Part shown: positions 1 to 8,350 of the stretch, one piece after another | Layout of the letters: every line of letters starts with the position of its first letter | Position numbering within the stretch: the first letter of the stretch is position 1 | DNA from: Streptomyces sp. SirexAA-E | Lineage (GTDB): Bacteria > Actinomycetota > Actinomycetes > Streptomycetales > Streptomycetaceae | DNA length: 64,000 bases | Direction: 5' to 3' | Assembly (NCBI RefSeq): GCF_000177195.2 | Contig: NC_015953.1 | Location: 806,001 to 870,000 of the forward strand | The notes under the pieces: generated by a model | Databases searched by the model: none | What the model saw: the letters and a program-made list of their open reading frames with translations, nothing else | Told to the model about the DNA's origin: nothing | Program-made: the position numbers and the translations under genes

Positions 1-58
1 TTGCTCCCAGAACCTACCGGGGGCCACTGACAACGCCGCTGCCCGAGCCCTCCGCGTG

Positions 59-1639
59 CTACCAGCTGGCCTTGCGGTACAGCTCCCACATCTGCATGAC
101 CGTCTGCGGGTCCAGTGCGCGCTCACCGCCTCCGATGTCGTCGCCCGCGGCGACGTAGAGCTTGCCCTGCCACAGCGGCAGCAGCCGTACGTCCTCGACG
201 AGGATCGCCTGGGCCCGCTTGAACTGCGTGGAGACGGCTCCGCGGTCGCTCTCCTCGCGGGACTCCGGCAGCAGTTCCTTGGTGATCTCGTCGGTCAGGT
301 AGGGGGTGCCGGTCACGCTGTCCTTGCCGACGAACGGGGCGATGAAGTTGTCGGGGTCCGGGAAGTCCGGGAACCAGCCCCGCCCGAAGACCGGGTACTC
401 GCCCTTGCTGAAGCCCTCCTGGAAGGCCGTCCACGGCGCGCTCTTCAGCTTGATCTTGAAGAGCCCGGACTTCTCCAGCTGACGCTTCAGCTCGGCGAAC
501 TCGGGTGCCGTGGAGGAGCCGTAACGGTCGGTGGTGAACCAGAACGTCATCGGGACGGGGGTCTCGACACCCGCGTCGTCCAGGAGCGCCGCGGCCTTCT
601 TCCTGTCCGGTTCGCCGAAGGAGTCGAAGAAGCTGGTGGCGTGTCCGGCGATGCCCTTGGGGACCATGGAGTACAGGGGTTCCGCGGTGCCCTGGTAGAC
701 CTTGGCGACGAGAGCGTCCCGGTCGACCAGTTGCGCGATGGCCCGGCGGACGGCGAGCTTCCCGGCCGCCGGGTCGTCGGGGTTGAAGACGAGGAAGCGG
801 ATGTCCGCGCCGACGGTCTCGACGATCTGCAGGCCCTTGTCGTCCGCCTTGCCGTCCTCCAGGGCCACGACCTCGTCGGCGGTCAGCCCTCGGTAGGTCG
901 CGTCGATCTCGTTCTTCTTCAGGGCGTCCACCATGGGCGCGGAGTCCTTGAAGTAACGGATGGTGACCGCGTCGTTCTTGCGGTTGGCGAAGCCCTTGTA
1001 GTCGGGGTTCTTGGCCAGCTCCGCCTTGTTCCCCGCCTCGTACGAGTCCAGGAGGTAGGGACCCGAGCCGGTGACCTTGCCGTCGTCACGGATCCTGTCG
1101 GCGGGGTAGTCGCCGGGCGCGACGAGCGACATCGCCGGGGTGGCCAGGATGAACGGGAAGGTGGCGTCCGCCTTGTTCAGATGGAAGACGACCTTGTCGT
1201 CGCCCTTGGTCTCCACATGGTCGAGGGAGCCCAGGAGGCCGGCCGGGCCGCTCTTCACCTTGATCTTGAGGATCCGCTCGACGGAGTACTTCACGGCCTC
1301 GGCATCGACCTTCTCGCCGTTGGAGAAGCGCAGGCCCTCACGGAGCGTGCACCGGTAGGCCATGCTCGACATGTCGGTGAACTCGCAGGACTCCGCCGCG
1401 TCCGGTTCCGGGCTGGTCGCACCGGTCGGGAAGCTCACCAGGGTCTGGAAGACGTTCCTCATCAGCTCCCATGAGCCGTCCCAGGCAGCGGCAGGATCGA
1501 GTGTCGACGGGGAACTCGTCGTCCCGACGGTTATCCGCTGGTCCGTCTTCGAACCGCTGTCGGAGAACAGACCGCAGCCTGCCAGCAAAGAAAGGGAAGC
1601 AAAGGCTGCAGTGGCCTGCAGACTGGCCCGGTAGAACAC
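59..1639 (-). CDS. ABC transporter substrate-binding lipoprotein (family 5)
   Basis: Extracytoplasmic solute-binding protein of the peptide/nickel (SBP family 5) type, about 526 residues, the usual length. The N terminus has a hydrophobic stretch ending in the lipobox LLAGC, so it should be a membrane-anchored lipoprotein. Family hallmarks follow: a TLDPAAAWDG segment near the mature N terminus and an LREGLRFSNGEKVDAEAVKYS block. I place the start at GTG 1639, because GAGGAG at 1647-1652 is 7 bases upstream; the in-frame GTG at 1645 would leave only one base of spacing. No permease or ATPase genes adjoin it on the sequence visible, so the rest of the transporter may lie to the left of the window. 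Ligand unknown; peptides are the default guess for the family. Confidence 0.85.
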   Translation of the reverse strand: MFYRASLQATAAFASLSLLAGCGLFSDSGSKTDQRITVGTTSSPSTLDPAAAWDGSWELMRNVFQTLVSFPTGATSPEPDAAESCEFTDMSSMAYRCTLREGLRFSNGEKVDAEAVKYSVERILKIKVKSGPAGLLGSLDHVETKGDDKVVFHLNKADATFPFILATPAMSLVAPGDYPADRIRDDGKVTGSGPYLLDSYEAGNKAELAKNPDYKGFANRKNDAVTIRYFKDSAPMVDALKKNEIDATYRGLTADEVVALEDGKADDKGLQIVETVGADIRFLVFNPDDPAAGKLAVRRAIAQLVDRDALVAKVYQGTAEPLYSMVPKGIAGHATSFFDSFGEPDRKKAAALLDDAGVETPVPMTFWFTTDRYGSSTAPEFAELKRQLEKSGLFKIKLKSAPWTAFQEGFSKGEYPVFGRGWFPDFPDPDNFIAPFVGKDSVTGTPYLTDEITKELLPESREESDRGAVSTQFKRAQAILVEDVRLLPLWQGKLYVAAGDDIGGGERALDPQTVMQMWELYRKASW

Positions 1640-1757
1640 GTGCACGCTCCTCGATCAGCCATGGGTCGGCAGACCATACCGCAGCGCCCTACCAGGTCAA
1701 TCCCTAGGCCTGGCAGGGCACTTGAGGCAATCGCGGCCAAACCGACCCAGGCCGATC

Positions 1758-2513
1758 TCAGCCCACGCCGGCGTTCAGGAAGATGCCGCCGTCGATCACG
1801 AGGGTCTGCCCGGTGATCCAGCCGGACTTCTCGGAGGTGAGGAACTCGGCCGCGCCCCCGATGTCCTCGGGAACGCCCAGCCGGCCGAGCGGATAGGCCG
1901 CGGCGGCCTCGGCCTCGCGCCCCTCGTACAGCGCCTCGGCGAACTTGGTCTTCACCACGGCCGGGGCGATCGCGTTGACCCGCACGACCGGCGCGAACTC
2001 GTGGGCCAGCTGGAGGGTCAGGTTGACCATGGCCGCCTTGCTCATGCCGTAAGCGCCGATGAAGGGCGACGCGGAGACGCCGGCGACGGAGGCGATGTTG
2101 ACGATCGCCCCGCCGTTCTCCCTCTGCCAGGCCTTCCACGTCCGCTGGGCGAATCCGAGCGCGGAGATCACGTTCGTCTCGTAGACCTTGCGGGCGACGC
2201 CCAGGTCCAGCTCGGCCATCGGCCCGAAGACCGGATTCGTACCGGCGTTGTTGATCAGGAAGTCGACGCGGCCGAACACCTCCATGGCCCGCTCGACGGC
2301 CGCCGCCTGGTGCGCCTCGTCGTGCGCCTTGCCGGCGACGCCGACGGCCCGGTCGGCGCCGAGCCTCTCGACGGCCTCCTTGAGCGCGTCCTCGCCCCGG
2401 CCGGTGATGACGACCCGGTCGCCCCGGGCGACGAGCGCCTGGGCGATCCCGTAGCCGATGCCGCGGCTCGCACCCGTGATGAGCGCGACCTTGCCGCTGT
2501 CCTGCACAGTCAT
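1758..2513 (-). CDS. SDR family oxidoreductase
   Basis: Classical short-chain dehydrogenase/reductase of 251 residues. The N-terminal NAD(P)-binding motif is TGASRGIG, NNAG follows at about residue 89, and the catalytic Ser-Tyr-Lys are seen in NIASVAGVS and YGMSKAA. The C-terminal TGQTLVIDGG is typical of the family. It lies 22 bases downstream of another SDR gene on the same strand, so the two are probably co-transcribed. Lipid or acyl-CoA metabolism is a reasonable guess from the partner gene, but the substrate cannot be read from the sequence. Confidence 0.88.
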   Translation of the reverse strand: MTVQDSGKVALITGASRGIGYGIAQALVARGDRVVITGRGEDALKEAVERLGADRAVGVAGKAHDEAHQAAAVERAMEVFGRVDFLINNAGTNPVFGPMAELDLGVARKVYETNVISALGFAQRTWKAWQRENGGAIVNIASVAGVSASPFIGAYGMSKAAMVNLTLQLAHEFAPVVRVNAIAPAVVKTKFAEALYEGREAEAAAAYPLGRLGVPEDIGGAAEFLTSEKSGWITGQTLVIDGGIFLNAGVG

Positions 2514-2535
2514 GGTGTCGGTTGCCCTTCCCGGG

Positions 2536-3297
2536 TCAGTTGAGCGGTCCGCCGGCGACGTACATGACCTGCCCGGAGACGAAGCCGGCGTCGTCGCCGG
2601 TGAAGAAGGCGATGGCGTTCGCGATGTCCTCGGGACGGCCGACCCGCTGGACCGGGATCTGGGTGGCGGCGGCGGCCTGGAACTCCTCGAAGCCCATGCC
2701 GACGCGGGCGGCGGTCTGCGCGGTCATCTCGGTGACGATGAAGCCCGGGGCGACGGCGTTGGCGGTGACACCGAACTTGCCGAGCTCCTTGGCGAGCGTC
2801 TTGGTGAAGCCCTGGAGACCGGCCTTGACGGCGGAGTAGTTGGCCTGGCCGCGGTTGCCGAGGGCGGAGGAGGACGACAGCGAGACGATCCGGCCGAACT
2901 TCGCCTCCACCATGTGCGACTGGACGGCCTTGGCCATCAGGAACGCGCCCTTGAGGTGCACGTTCATCACGAGGTCCCAGTCGTCCTCGCTCATCTTGAA
3001 GAGCAGGTTGTCGCGCAGCACACCCGCGTTGTTGACGAGGATCGTCGGGGCGCCGAGCTCGGCGGCGACACGCGCGACGGCGGCCTCCACCTGGGCGCTG
3101 TCCGACACGTCGCAGCCGACGGCGAGGGCGGTGCCCCCCGCGGCGGTGATCTTCTCGACCGTGTCCTTGCACGCCGCCTCGTCGAGGTCGAGTACGGCGA
3201 CGGCGCGGCCCTCGGCCGCCAGGCGTACGGCGGTGGCGGCGCCGATGCCCCGTGCCGCTCCCGTCACGATGGCGACGCGCTGCTCGGTGGTGGACAT
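2536..3297 (-). CDS. FabG-like 3-oxoacyl-ACP reductase (SDR)
   Basis: SDR of 253 residues with cofactor motif TGAARGIG, NNAG, catalytic Ser in SLSSSSA, YSAVKAG (Tyr and Lys) and a C-terminal VSGQVMYVAGG. It resembles the FabG4/MaoC-associated reductases that reduce 3-oxoacyl thioesters using NAD(P)H. First gene of a two-gene operon. A palindrome typical of TetR operators lies about 60 bases upstream (3355-3372), suggesting control by an unlinked TetR-type lipid regulator. True substrate not determined. Confidence 0.85.
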   Translation of the reverse strand: MSTTEQRVAIVTGAARGIGAATAVRLAAEGRAVAVLDLDEAACKDTVEKITAAGGTALAVGCDVSDSAQVEAAVARVAAELGAPTILVNNAGVLRDNLLFKMSEDDWDLVMNVHLKGAFLMAKAVQSHMVEAKFGRIVSLSSSSALGNRGQANYSAVKAGLQGFTKTLAKELGKFGVTANAVAPGFIVTEMTAQTAARVGMGFEEFQAAAATQIPVQRVGRPEDIANAIAFFTGDDAGFVSGQVMYVAGGPLN

Positions 3298-3354
3298 GCT
3301 TGGTTCTCCTCGCCCTTGGATCGCGGCTCAGCGGACGTCAGGAAGTTCCCGATA

Positions 3355-3372
3355 ACTGAGCAACCGCTTAGT
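3355..3372. promoter_or_regulatory. Putative TetR-type operator upstream of the SDR operon
   Basis: Inverted repeat ACTGAGC-AACC-GCTTAGT with one mismatch between the 7-base arms, in a locally AT-richer stretch just before the fabG-like gene. Its size and symmetry fit a TetR-family operator. No regulator gene is adjacent. Confidence 0.45.
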
Positions 3373-3500
3373 ACCTTCAGCAGGACGAGACGCTAGAAGC
3401 CCTGGCACCCGGTGTCAACGGCGCACGGCGGCAGGGGCGCATGTCACACCCGGCGGCGCCGCGGCCGGAGACGTCACGGGCGGCGCCACCGGGCCCGGGG

Positions 3501-3884
3501 TCAGCGCACCAGCAGGTCGAGCAGGCGCCCGACCTCGGCCTCGGGGTCCGCCGTGAGGCCGCTGTGCACGACGCCCGGCTGGACGACGGTGGAACGCGGC
3601 GCGATCAGCCAGCGGAACCGCCTGCCCGCGTCGTCGCCGGCCGCCTGACCGGCGGCGTCGCCGCCGCAGCAGACCCCTTCGACCGCGCGCAGGGCGGCCT
3701 GGACCCCGACCACGTCGGCGGCCGGGTCGAGCGCGAGGAGCTTGCGCTCGTCCAGGTGCGTCCGCGCCGCGACGAAGGACTTGGCTCGGCAGTACACGAG
3801 CACCCCGGCGTTGAAGCACTCGCCCCGCTCGACCCGGGGCACGACGCGCAGCACCGCGTACTCGAAGACATCGCGCTCGCTCAT
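3501..3884 (-). CDS. DUF3037 domain protein
   Basis: Small protein of about 127 residues starting MSERDVFEYAVLRVVPRVER and matching the DUF3037 family, whose members are usually encoded beside HipA-like kinases. The ATG at 3884 overlaps the stop codon of the upstream HipA-like gene by 4 bases (ATGA), which decides the start over a longer upstream reading frame. Translational coupling indicates the two proteins act together. No biochemical role is established for the family that I know of. Confidence 0.8.
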   Translation of the reverse strand: MSERDVFEYAVLRVVPRVERGECFNAGVLVYCRAKSFVAARTHLDERKLLALDPAADVVGVQAALRAVEGVCCGGDAAGQAAGDDAGRRFRWLIAPRSTVVQPGVVHSGLTADPEAEVGRLLDLLVR

Positions 3885-4765
3885 CGGCCGCCGTCCTTGC
3901 CCGCGCGCCCGGCGTCCGCCTGCGCCGCGCGATCCTTCTTGGTGGGGTGGGGCCACGGGGTGAGGTGCTCGGTGAGCCAGCCCGGAGCCTGGGAGGGCCG
4001 CGCCTTCGTGGGCGCGTCCCGCTCGATGCGCTCGTGGATGCTCCCGGCGCGGGCCAGCAGCGGCTCCACGTACGCACGGCGCAGCTGGTCCGTCGAGTCG
4101 AAGCCGGGCTCACCCTCCAGCCATGCGTCGGGGACCTCGGCCGCCACCTCGGTGAGCAGTTCCTCGGTGACGAGCGGGGCGAGCTCGGCCGCGGCGGCCT
4201 CGATGTCGGGGCCGAACGGTGCGAGGACGTGGTCGGAGGCGTTGTACGGCTTCGCGGCGGATGCCTGGGCGCCCGGCCAGTTGTGGTGCCAGATCATGGT
4301 GGCCCCGTGGTCGATCAGCCACGGATCACCGTGCCACACCAGCATGTTGGGGTTGCGCCACGACCGGTCCACGTTGTTGATGAGAGCGTCGAACCAGACG
4401 ACCTTCCCGGCCTCGGCCGGGCCGACCTCGTAGGCGAGCGGGTCGAAGCCGAGCGATCCGGGCAGGTAGTCCATACCCAGGTTCAGTCCGGCGCTCGCCC
4501 GCAGGAGCTCCTGGACCTCTTGGTCCGGCTCGGCGAGGCCGATGACGGGGTCGAGCTGGATGGTCACCAGCTCGGGGACCCTGAGCCCCAGCCGCCTGCC
4601 GAGCTCTCCGCAGATGACCTCCGCGACAAGGGTCTTGCGGCCCTGCCCCGCTCCGGTGAACTTCATGACGTACGTGCCCAGGTCGTCGGCCTCGACGATC
4701 CCGGGAAGCGAGCCGCCCTCACGCAAGGGCGTGACATAGCGGGTCGCTACTACTTCTTCCAACAC
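3881..4765 (-). CDS. HipA-like kinase-domain protein
   Basis: Protein of 294 residues with HipA-type kinase features: YVMKFTGAGQGRKTLVAEVICGEL as a nucleotide-binding lysine region, WFDALINNVDRSWRNPNML as the catalytic-loop region (Asp, then Asn) and WLIDHGATM as the metal-binding Asp region. It lacks the separate N-terminal subdomain of full HipA and no HipB antitoxin is beside it, so this is the stand-alone HipA-family-kinase plus DUF3037 pair, not a standard HipBA toxin system. The GTG start at 4765 lies just downstream of a recombinase stub and an IS, so its original promoter may have been replaced. Confidence 0.8.
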   Translation of the reverse strand: MLEEVVATRYVTPLREGGSLPGIVEADDLGTYVMKFTGAGQGRKTLVAEVICGELGRRLGLRVPELVTIQLDPVIGLAEPDQEVQELLRASAGLNLGMDYLPGSLGFDPLAYEVGPAEAGKVVWFDALINNVDRSWRNPNMLVWHGDPWLIDHGATMIWHHNWPGAQASAAKPYNASDHVLAPFGPDIEAAAAELAPLVTEELLTEVAAEVPDAWLEGEPGFDSTDQLRRAYVEPLLARAGSIHERIERDAPTKARPSQAPGWLTEHLTPWPHPTKKDRAAQADAGRAGKDGGR

Positions 4766-4789
4766 TTTCCCAGGCCACCCATCTTTTCA

Positions 4790-4997
4790 GCCTTACATTC
4801 AACGGAGGGCTCCTCCTGGGCGTAGAGGCGGGAATCGCCGGTCGATGACGCTGGGGAGAATCTGGGGGTTTCGGCCAGCAAGCCGATGCCCCGCGCTTCC
4901 CCAGCAGACCGTCGATGGTGCCACGCCCCTTCCTACCGGCCTCCGGCATGAAGTGAGCATAGTAACCGAGAGTGATCGTGGGCGAGGGGTGCCCTAG
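4790..4997 (-). pseudogene. C-terminal stub of a tyrosine recombinase/integrase
   Basis: Read leftward from the IS edge, the minus strand encodes LGHPSPTITLGYYAHFMPEA, followed by GRKGRGTIDGLLG. This is the terminal GH box and catalytic-Tyr region of tyrosine integrases of actinomycete integrative elements. Everything upstream is missing: the IS5-type element begins exactly here, and the DNA beyond its other end (from 5931) does not continue the integrase frame. It is a dead remnant and shows that an integrative element once occupied this site. Confidence 0.65.
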
Positions 4998-5595
4998 GTC
5001 CTGTCTGACAAAGGATCTTGGGCGGGTTCGCGGAGCCAGAGGATGAGTGCGGCGAGGTGGACTCCGGCCTTGTAGCGGGCGGCGAGTTTGTCGAAGCGGG
5101 TGGCGATCGCGCGGAACTGCTTGAGACGGTTGAAGCAGCGTTCGACCACGTTGCGTGCCTTGTAGAGCTCGCGATCGAAGGCCGGCGGTCTGCCCCCGGC
5201 CTTCCCTCGCCGCAGGCGGTTGGCCTTCTGGTCGGCCCGTTCCGGGATCACGGCCCGGATGCCTCGCCTGCGCAGGACCCGGCGGATTGCCCGGGACGAG
5301 TAAGCCTTGTCCGCGATGACCGCGTCGGGCCTGCGGCGGGGCCGCCCGGCACCGCCCCGGGGCACCCGCAACTCGTCCATGACCGTGTCGAAGACGGTGG
5401 AGTCGTTGACGTTGCCGGGCGTGACGACGACGGCCAGGGGCAGGCCCCGGCCGTCGCAGGCGAGATGAATTTTCGTGGTCACCCCGCCGCGGGACCGGCC
5501 CAGCGCCTGACCAGCCGACGCGCGTGCCGGATTTTCCAGTTCGTCCCCCGCCGTCGCCCCTTTTTGCGGGCGCCGGCGGCGTGCTGATGGGCCCG
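4994..5595 (-). CDS. IS5-type transposase, OrfB (made by -1 frameshift from OrfA)
   Basis: C-terminal half carrying the second Asp and the Glu of the DDE triad (ADKAYSS; VVERCFNRLKQFRAIATRFDK) after the signature GRSRGGVTTKIHLACDGRG. It has no good start of its own and is expected as an OrfA-OrfB fusion by slippage at the A-run near 5561-5565. Its TAG stop (4994-4996) comes from the flanking CTAG target duplication and not from the element itself. Confidence 0.8.
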
Positions 5596-5926
5596 GTTGA
5601 TCGTGGAGTCCACCGACACCGTCCACTCCACGGCTCCGACGGAGTCGTCGCGGACCTGGACCTGTTCGAGCAGACGGGCCCAGGTGCCGTCCGCTTCCCA
5701 GCGGGCGAACCGTTCATAGGCCGTCTGCCACGGCCCGTAGCGTTCCGGCAGGTCACGCCACGGGGCACCGGTCCGCAACCGCCACAACACCCCGTTGATC
5801 ACCTGCCGGTGATCTCGCCACGGCCGCCCACGACCGTCAATACCCGGCAGCAGGGGCTCGATCCGTTCCCACGCCGCATTCGTCAGCTCACCACGACCCA
5901 CCACAAGTTCAATTATCAGACAGGAC
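4998..5926 (-). mobile_element. IS5-type insertion sequence, apparently intact, 929 bp
   Basis: Terminal inverted repeats GTCCTGTCTGA (4998-) and TCAGACAGGAC (-5926) are flanked on both sides by CTAG (4994-4997 and 5927-5930), the 4-base target duplication typical of the IS427 subgroup of IS5. Two overlapping transposase frames are joined by a predicted -1 frameshift. The element interrupts a tyrosine-recombinase gene. Confidence 0.85.
5479..5904 (-). CDS. IS5-type transposase, OrfA
   Basis: N-terminal half of the transposase: GRGELTNAAWERIEPLLP, then TGAPWRDLPERYGPWQTAYERF and VDSTINRAHQHAAGARKKG, which carries the first catalytic Asp (DST). The frame passes through AAAAAG (A-run at 5561-5565), a classic -1 slippery site, into OrfB. 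No Shine-Dalgarno sequence is visible; GTG 5904 or 5901 is the first usable start. Confidence 0.8.
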   Translation of the reverse strand: MVGRGELTNAAWERIEPLLPGIDGRGRPWRDHRQVINGVLWRLRTGAPWRDLPERYGPWQTAYERFARWEADGTWARLLEQVQVRDDSVGAVEWTVSVDSTINRAHQHAAGARKKGRRRGTNWKIRHARRLVRRWAGPAAG

Positions 5927-6019
5927 CTAGGCCGGGTATCGAAAGTGGCTGGTAGCGAGCTGTGGGCATGCTCGAGAATCCGGTAGCTGCTCGTATCGCG
6001 GGCCTGCGATGGTGTCTGC

Positions 6020-6628
6020 ATGGATTCCGAGCCACGTACTGATCTCGTCCGTCACTATGACCCAGGGGGCATTCTGGCTCGGTTCGCGGGTCGGGTGCTT
6101 GTGGTCTGTCCGCGATGCGGGGGCCGTGCTCTCGTGATCCCCCGGCCTGGCCTTCCTGACCCCAGATACTTCAGCGAGCTCCTGTTCCAGCCGCGTCGTC
6201 TGGCTTGCGGAGGGTGCGGTGCCGTCGCCGACTGGAAACCTGAGGTGCAGGGGGCTGGGCTGGTCGGCGCGGTGTTGGGCGGTAGTGAAGACCCGTTCTT
6301 CCAGCAGCCGCTGTGGCTACAGACCCGTTGCGCTAGCCACATCTTGTGGGCCTACAGCGAGGAGCATGTCGACGAGTTGTCTGCTTACGTCGGGGCGCAA
6401 TTGCGAGAACGCGGTGGCGTGCGGCCGACGATGTCGATGTTCGCGCGACTGCCAGCATGGATGAAAAGGGCGGACAATCGCTCGGAGGTGCTGGCCGGTC
6501 TCGAAACACTGCGGGAGCTGGCGAAACGGATGGCACCTGCTGACCGCTCCGATGCCGCGCACGGGCGTGGTGACCGTCCCCGCGCGCACAGGAGTATGTA
6601 TTTCCGGGGCGGCCCTTATGGGCTTTGA
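6020..6628 (+). CDS. Hypothetical zinc-ribbon protein
   Basis: Protein of about 202 residues with two CxxC knuckles, VVCPRCGGRALV and LACGGCGAVADW, about 38 residues apart, i.e. a TFIIB-like zinc ribbon, followed by an uncharacterised alpha-helical region. It sits between two IS elements. Its last codons and TGA stop lie at the edge of the following IS-like region, so the native C terminus may have been replaced. Function unknown. Confidence 0.6.
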   Translation: MDSEPRTDLVRHYDPGGILARFAGRVLVVCPRCGGRALVIPRPGLPDPRYFSELLFQPRRLACGGCGAVADWKPEVQGAGLVGAVLGGSEDPFFQQPLWLQTRCASHILWAYSEEHVDELSAYVGAQLRERGGVRPTMSMFARLPAWMKRADNRSEVLAGLETLRELAKRMAPADRSDAAHGRGDRPRAHRSMYFRGGPYGL

Positions 6629-7512
6629 AGGCCCTGGTCACAACCATTCGTTGATGGCCGCGACGAGAACGGTCGTCTCGTAGCGGACTGCCAGCTTGTC
6701 GTACCGCGTGGCGACAGCCGGTGCCGCTCGATGCGGTTGATCCCGCACTCGACCGCGTGACGCTCGCGGTAGTCGACCGGGTCGAAATACGGCGGCCGGC
6801 CGCCGCGGGAGCCGAGCTTCTGGCGGTTGCGTGCCTGGTCGGCCTTGTCCGGGATGGTGCAGCGGATTCCGCGTCGGCGCAGGTAGGCGCGGTTTCTGCG
6901 GGAGGCGTACGCCTTGTCGGCCCGCACGCGGTCGGGGCGGACGCGTGGCCGACCCGGTCCGATGCGGGGCATGCGGACCTTCTCCAGCACGGGTTCGAAC
7001 TGCGGTGAGTCGCCGCGCTGTCCTGCCGTCACCACGATGGACATGGGTTTCTGACGTTGCTCGACGGCCAGGTGGAGCTTGGTGGTGAACCCGCCGCGCG
7101 ACCGTCCCAGCCCGTGGTCAAGGGGCTCGGTGAAGATGCCGGCCGGTGGTTCCTTCTGCAGGTGGCCCTCCTTGCGGGCCCCGGCCGCGTGCTGATGGGC
7201 GCGGCACACCGTGGAGTCGGCACTCAGGTCCCAGACGATCGCGCCTTTCGCGTCGGCCAGGGACTGGAGCCGGGTGAGGATCCGCTGCCAGGTGCCGTTC
7301 CGCTGCCACCGGCGGAACAGGTCGTAGACCCGGTCCCATGGCCCGTACTCCACCGGGACGTCCCGCCACGGAACTCCGGTCCGGACCCGGAACCGCATGC
7401 CGTCGATCAACTGCCGCCGAGGCCGGACAGGCGGCCGCCCCGTCCTGGCACCCTTCGGCAACAGCGGTTCCAGCACCGCCCACTGCTCGTCCGTGAGATC
7501 TCCCCGACCCAT
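6616..7512 (-). pseudogene. IS5-type transposase, frameshifted near its C terminus
   Basis: Single-frame transposase with the DDE triad visible (ADSTVCRAHQH; RADKAYASR; AVECGINRIERHR). After RHR the expected AVATRYDKLA block appears only in another frame: at about 6718-6722 the sequence lacks one G, so the frame runs into LSPRGTTSWQSATRR. The lost tail (ending in AAINEWL) can still be read to about 6640. The enzyme is probably inactive. Imperfect inverted repeats TGGTCACAACCATT (6635-6648) and, inverted, TGATCACGGTTCAT (7511-7524) mark the inner ends of the element; I cannot fix the exact termini. Confidence 0.7.
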
Positions 7513-7562
7513 GAACCGTGATCATTCACAGGCCCAAGATCCACGTTCGACACACGGCCTAG

Positions 7563-7735
7563 GGCTTGTTTCGAAAGTAGCGCCGTCCGCCCGGAGGGCG
7601 GGTCCGACGGCGTCTGGTGCGTGCGATCGCAAGGCGGAGGGTCGCCCCGATACTGGATGTATCGGGGCGATACCGACAACGCAGCGAGCGTGCGTGCCAG
7701 GCGTCGTCGGACAGGCGGGACTTTCGAAACAAGCC
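7563..7735 (+). mobile_element. MITE copy 1 (173 bp, CTAG-flanked)
   Basis: No coding potential. Ends GGCTTGTTTCGAAAGT and its inverse, flanked on both sides by CTAG (7559-7562 and 7736-7739). It has an internal perfect hairpin with arms CGCCCCGATAC (7643-7653) and GTATCGGGGCG (7659-7669). It is almost identical, in inverted orientation, to 10342-10514, and related to the shorter relic at 60606-60686. The CTAG target suggests mobilisation by an IS5/IS427-type transposase, but the ends differ from those of the IS at 4998-5926. Confidence 0.8.
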
Positions 7736-7799
7736 CTAGTACCGCAACGGCGTCTGGTGTGACTGGTGGCCAGGAGAGTCGTTGATCCGAATACAGGTG

Positions 7800-8062
7800 C
7801 GCACTCGGTGAGGTCAGGGCGTGGACAGCGGGTCCGGGCGAGTCGCATGAGCGGTTCGTGCACCGATTTGCTCGGTCGGAGCCGCGGGAGTCGGCGCTGG
7901 CTTACATGCGGGGGCTGATCGCTCCGTCGGAGCGGAAGAACGGTTGGACGCTGGCGGAGGAGGCCGGCCACGCGGCTCCTGATCGGATACACCGGCTGTT
8001 GAACCGGTGCGTCTGGGACGCCGATGAGGTCCTCGACGATGTCCGCGACCACGTCGTGGAGC
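7800..8062 (+). pseudogene. IS701-type transposase N-terminal remnant
   Basis: The plus strand encodes FARSEPRESALAYMRGLIAP, then SERKNGWTLAEEAG and DRIHRLLNRCVWDADEVLDD, the N-terminal signature of IS701-family transposases. The frame then ends and the sequence passes into unrelated DNA. No catalytic part remains. Confidence 0.7.
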
Positions 8063-8239
8063 ATCGCCGAGCTGCGCGAGGCGGGGCTGCTGCGGGCGGT
8101 CGCGGAGGCCGGCACCCGGGAGGTGTACCTGGTGACGGCCGGTGGCGACGCACAGGAGATCGCGGAAGCCAGCGCGGCGGCGATCAACGTACACCGTCAG
8201 GATCCTGATCCCGGCTGGGGCTTCACACCCGCACTCTGA
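8063..8239 (+). pseudogene. C-terminal fragment of an unknown protein
   Basis: Immediately after the IS701 remnant an open frame reads AELREAGLLRAVAEAG, then VYLVTAGGDAQEIAEASAAA, ending in GWGFTPAL with a proper stop and a strong hairpin terminator downstream. It has no start of its own and looks like the tail of a gene cut by the transposon. I do not recognise the family. Confidence 0.35.
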
Positions 8240-8247
8240 AACACCAG

Positions 8248-8279
8248 GGAGGCCCTCATCGATCGCGGTGAGGGCCTCC
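8248..8279. terminator. Bidirectional hairpin terminator
   Basis: Perfect 11-bp stem GGAGGCCCTCA / TGAGGGCCTCC with a 10-base loop. It lies between the plus-strand fragment ending at 8239 and the minus-strand gene ending at 8351. Confidence 0.7.
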
Positions 8280-8350
8280 TGCCGTGCCACGGCGAGCCGA
8301 TGGCCGTCCCGGCCGGTACGGACAGCCGCCGGCCCAGGTGCGGGGTGGTG

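Noticed and set aside
7643..7669. Perfect hairpin as an ordinary transcription terminator
   Set aside because: It lies in the centre of a CTAG-flanked repeated element and recurs in the other full copy, so it is part of the MITE.
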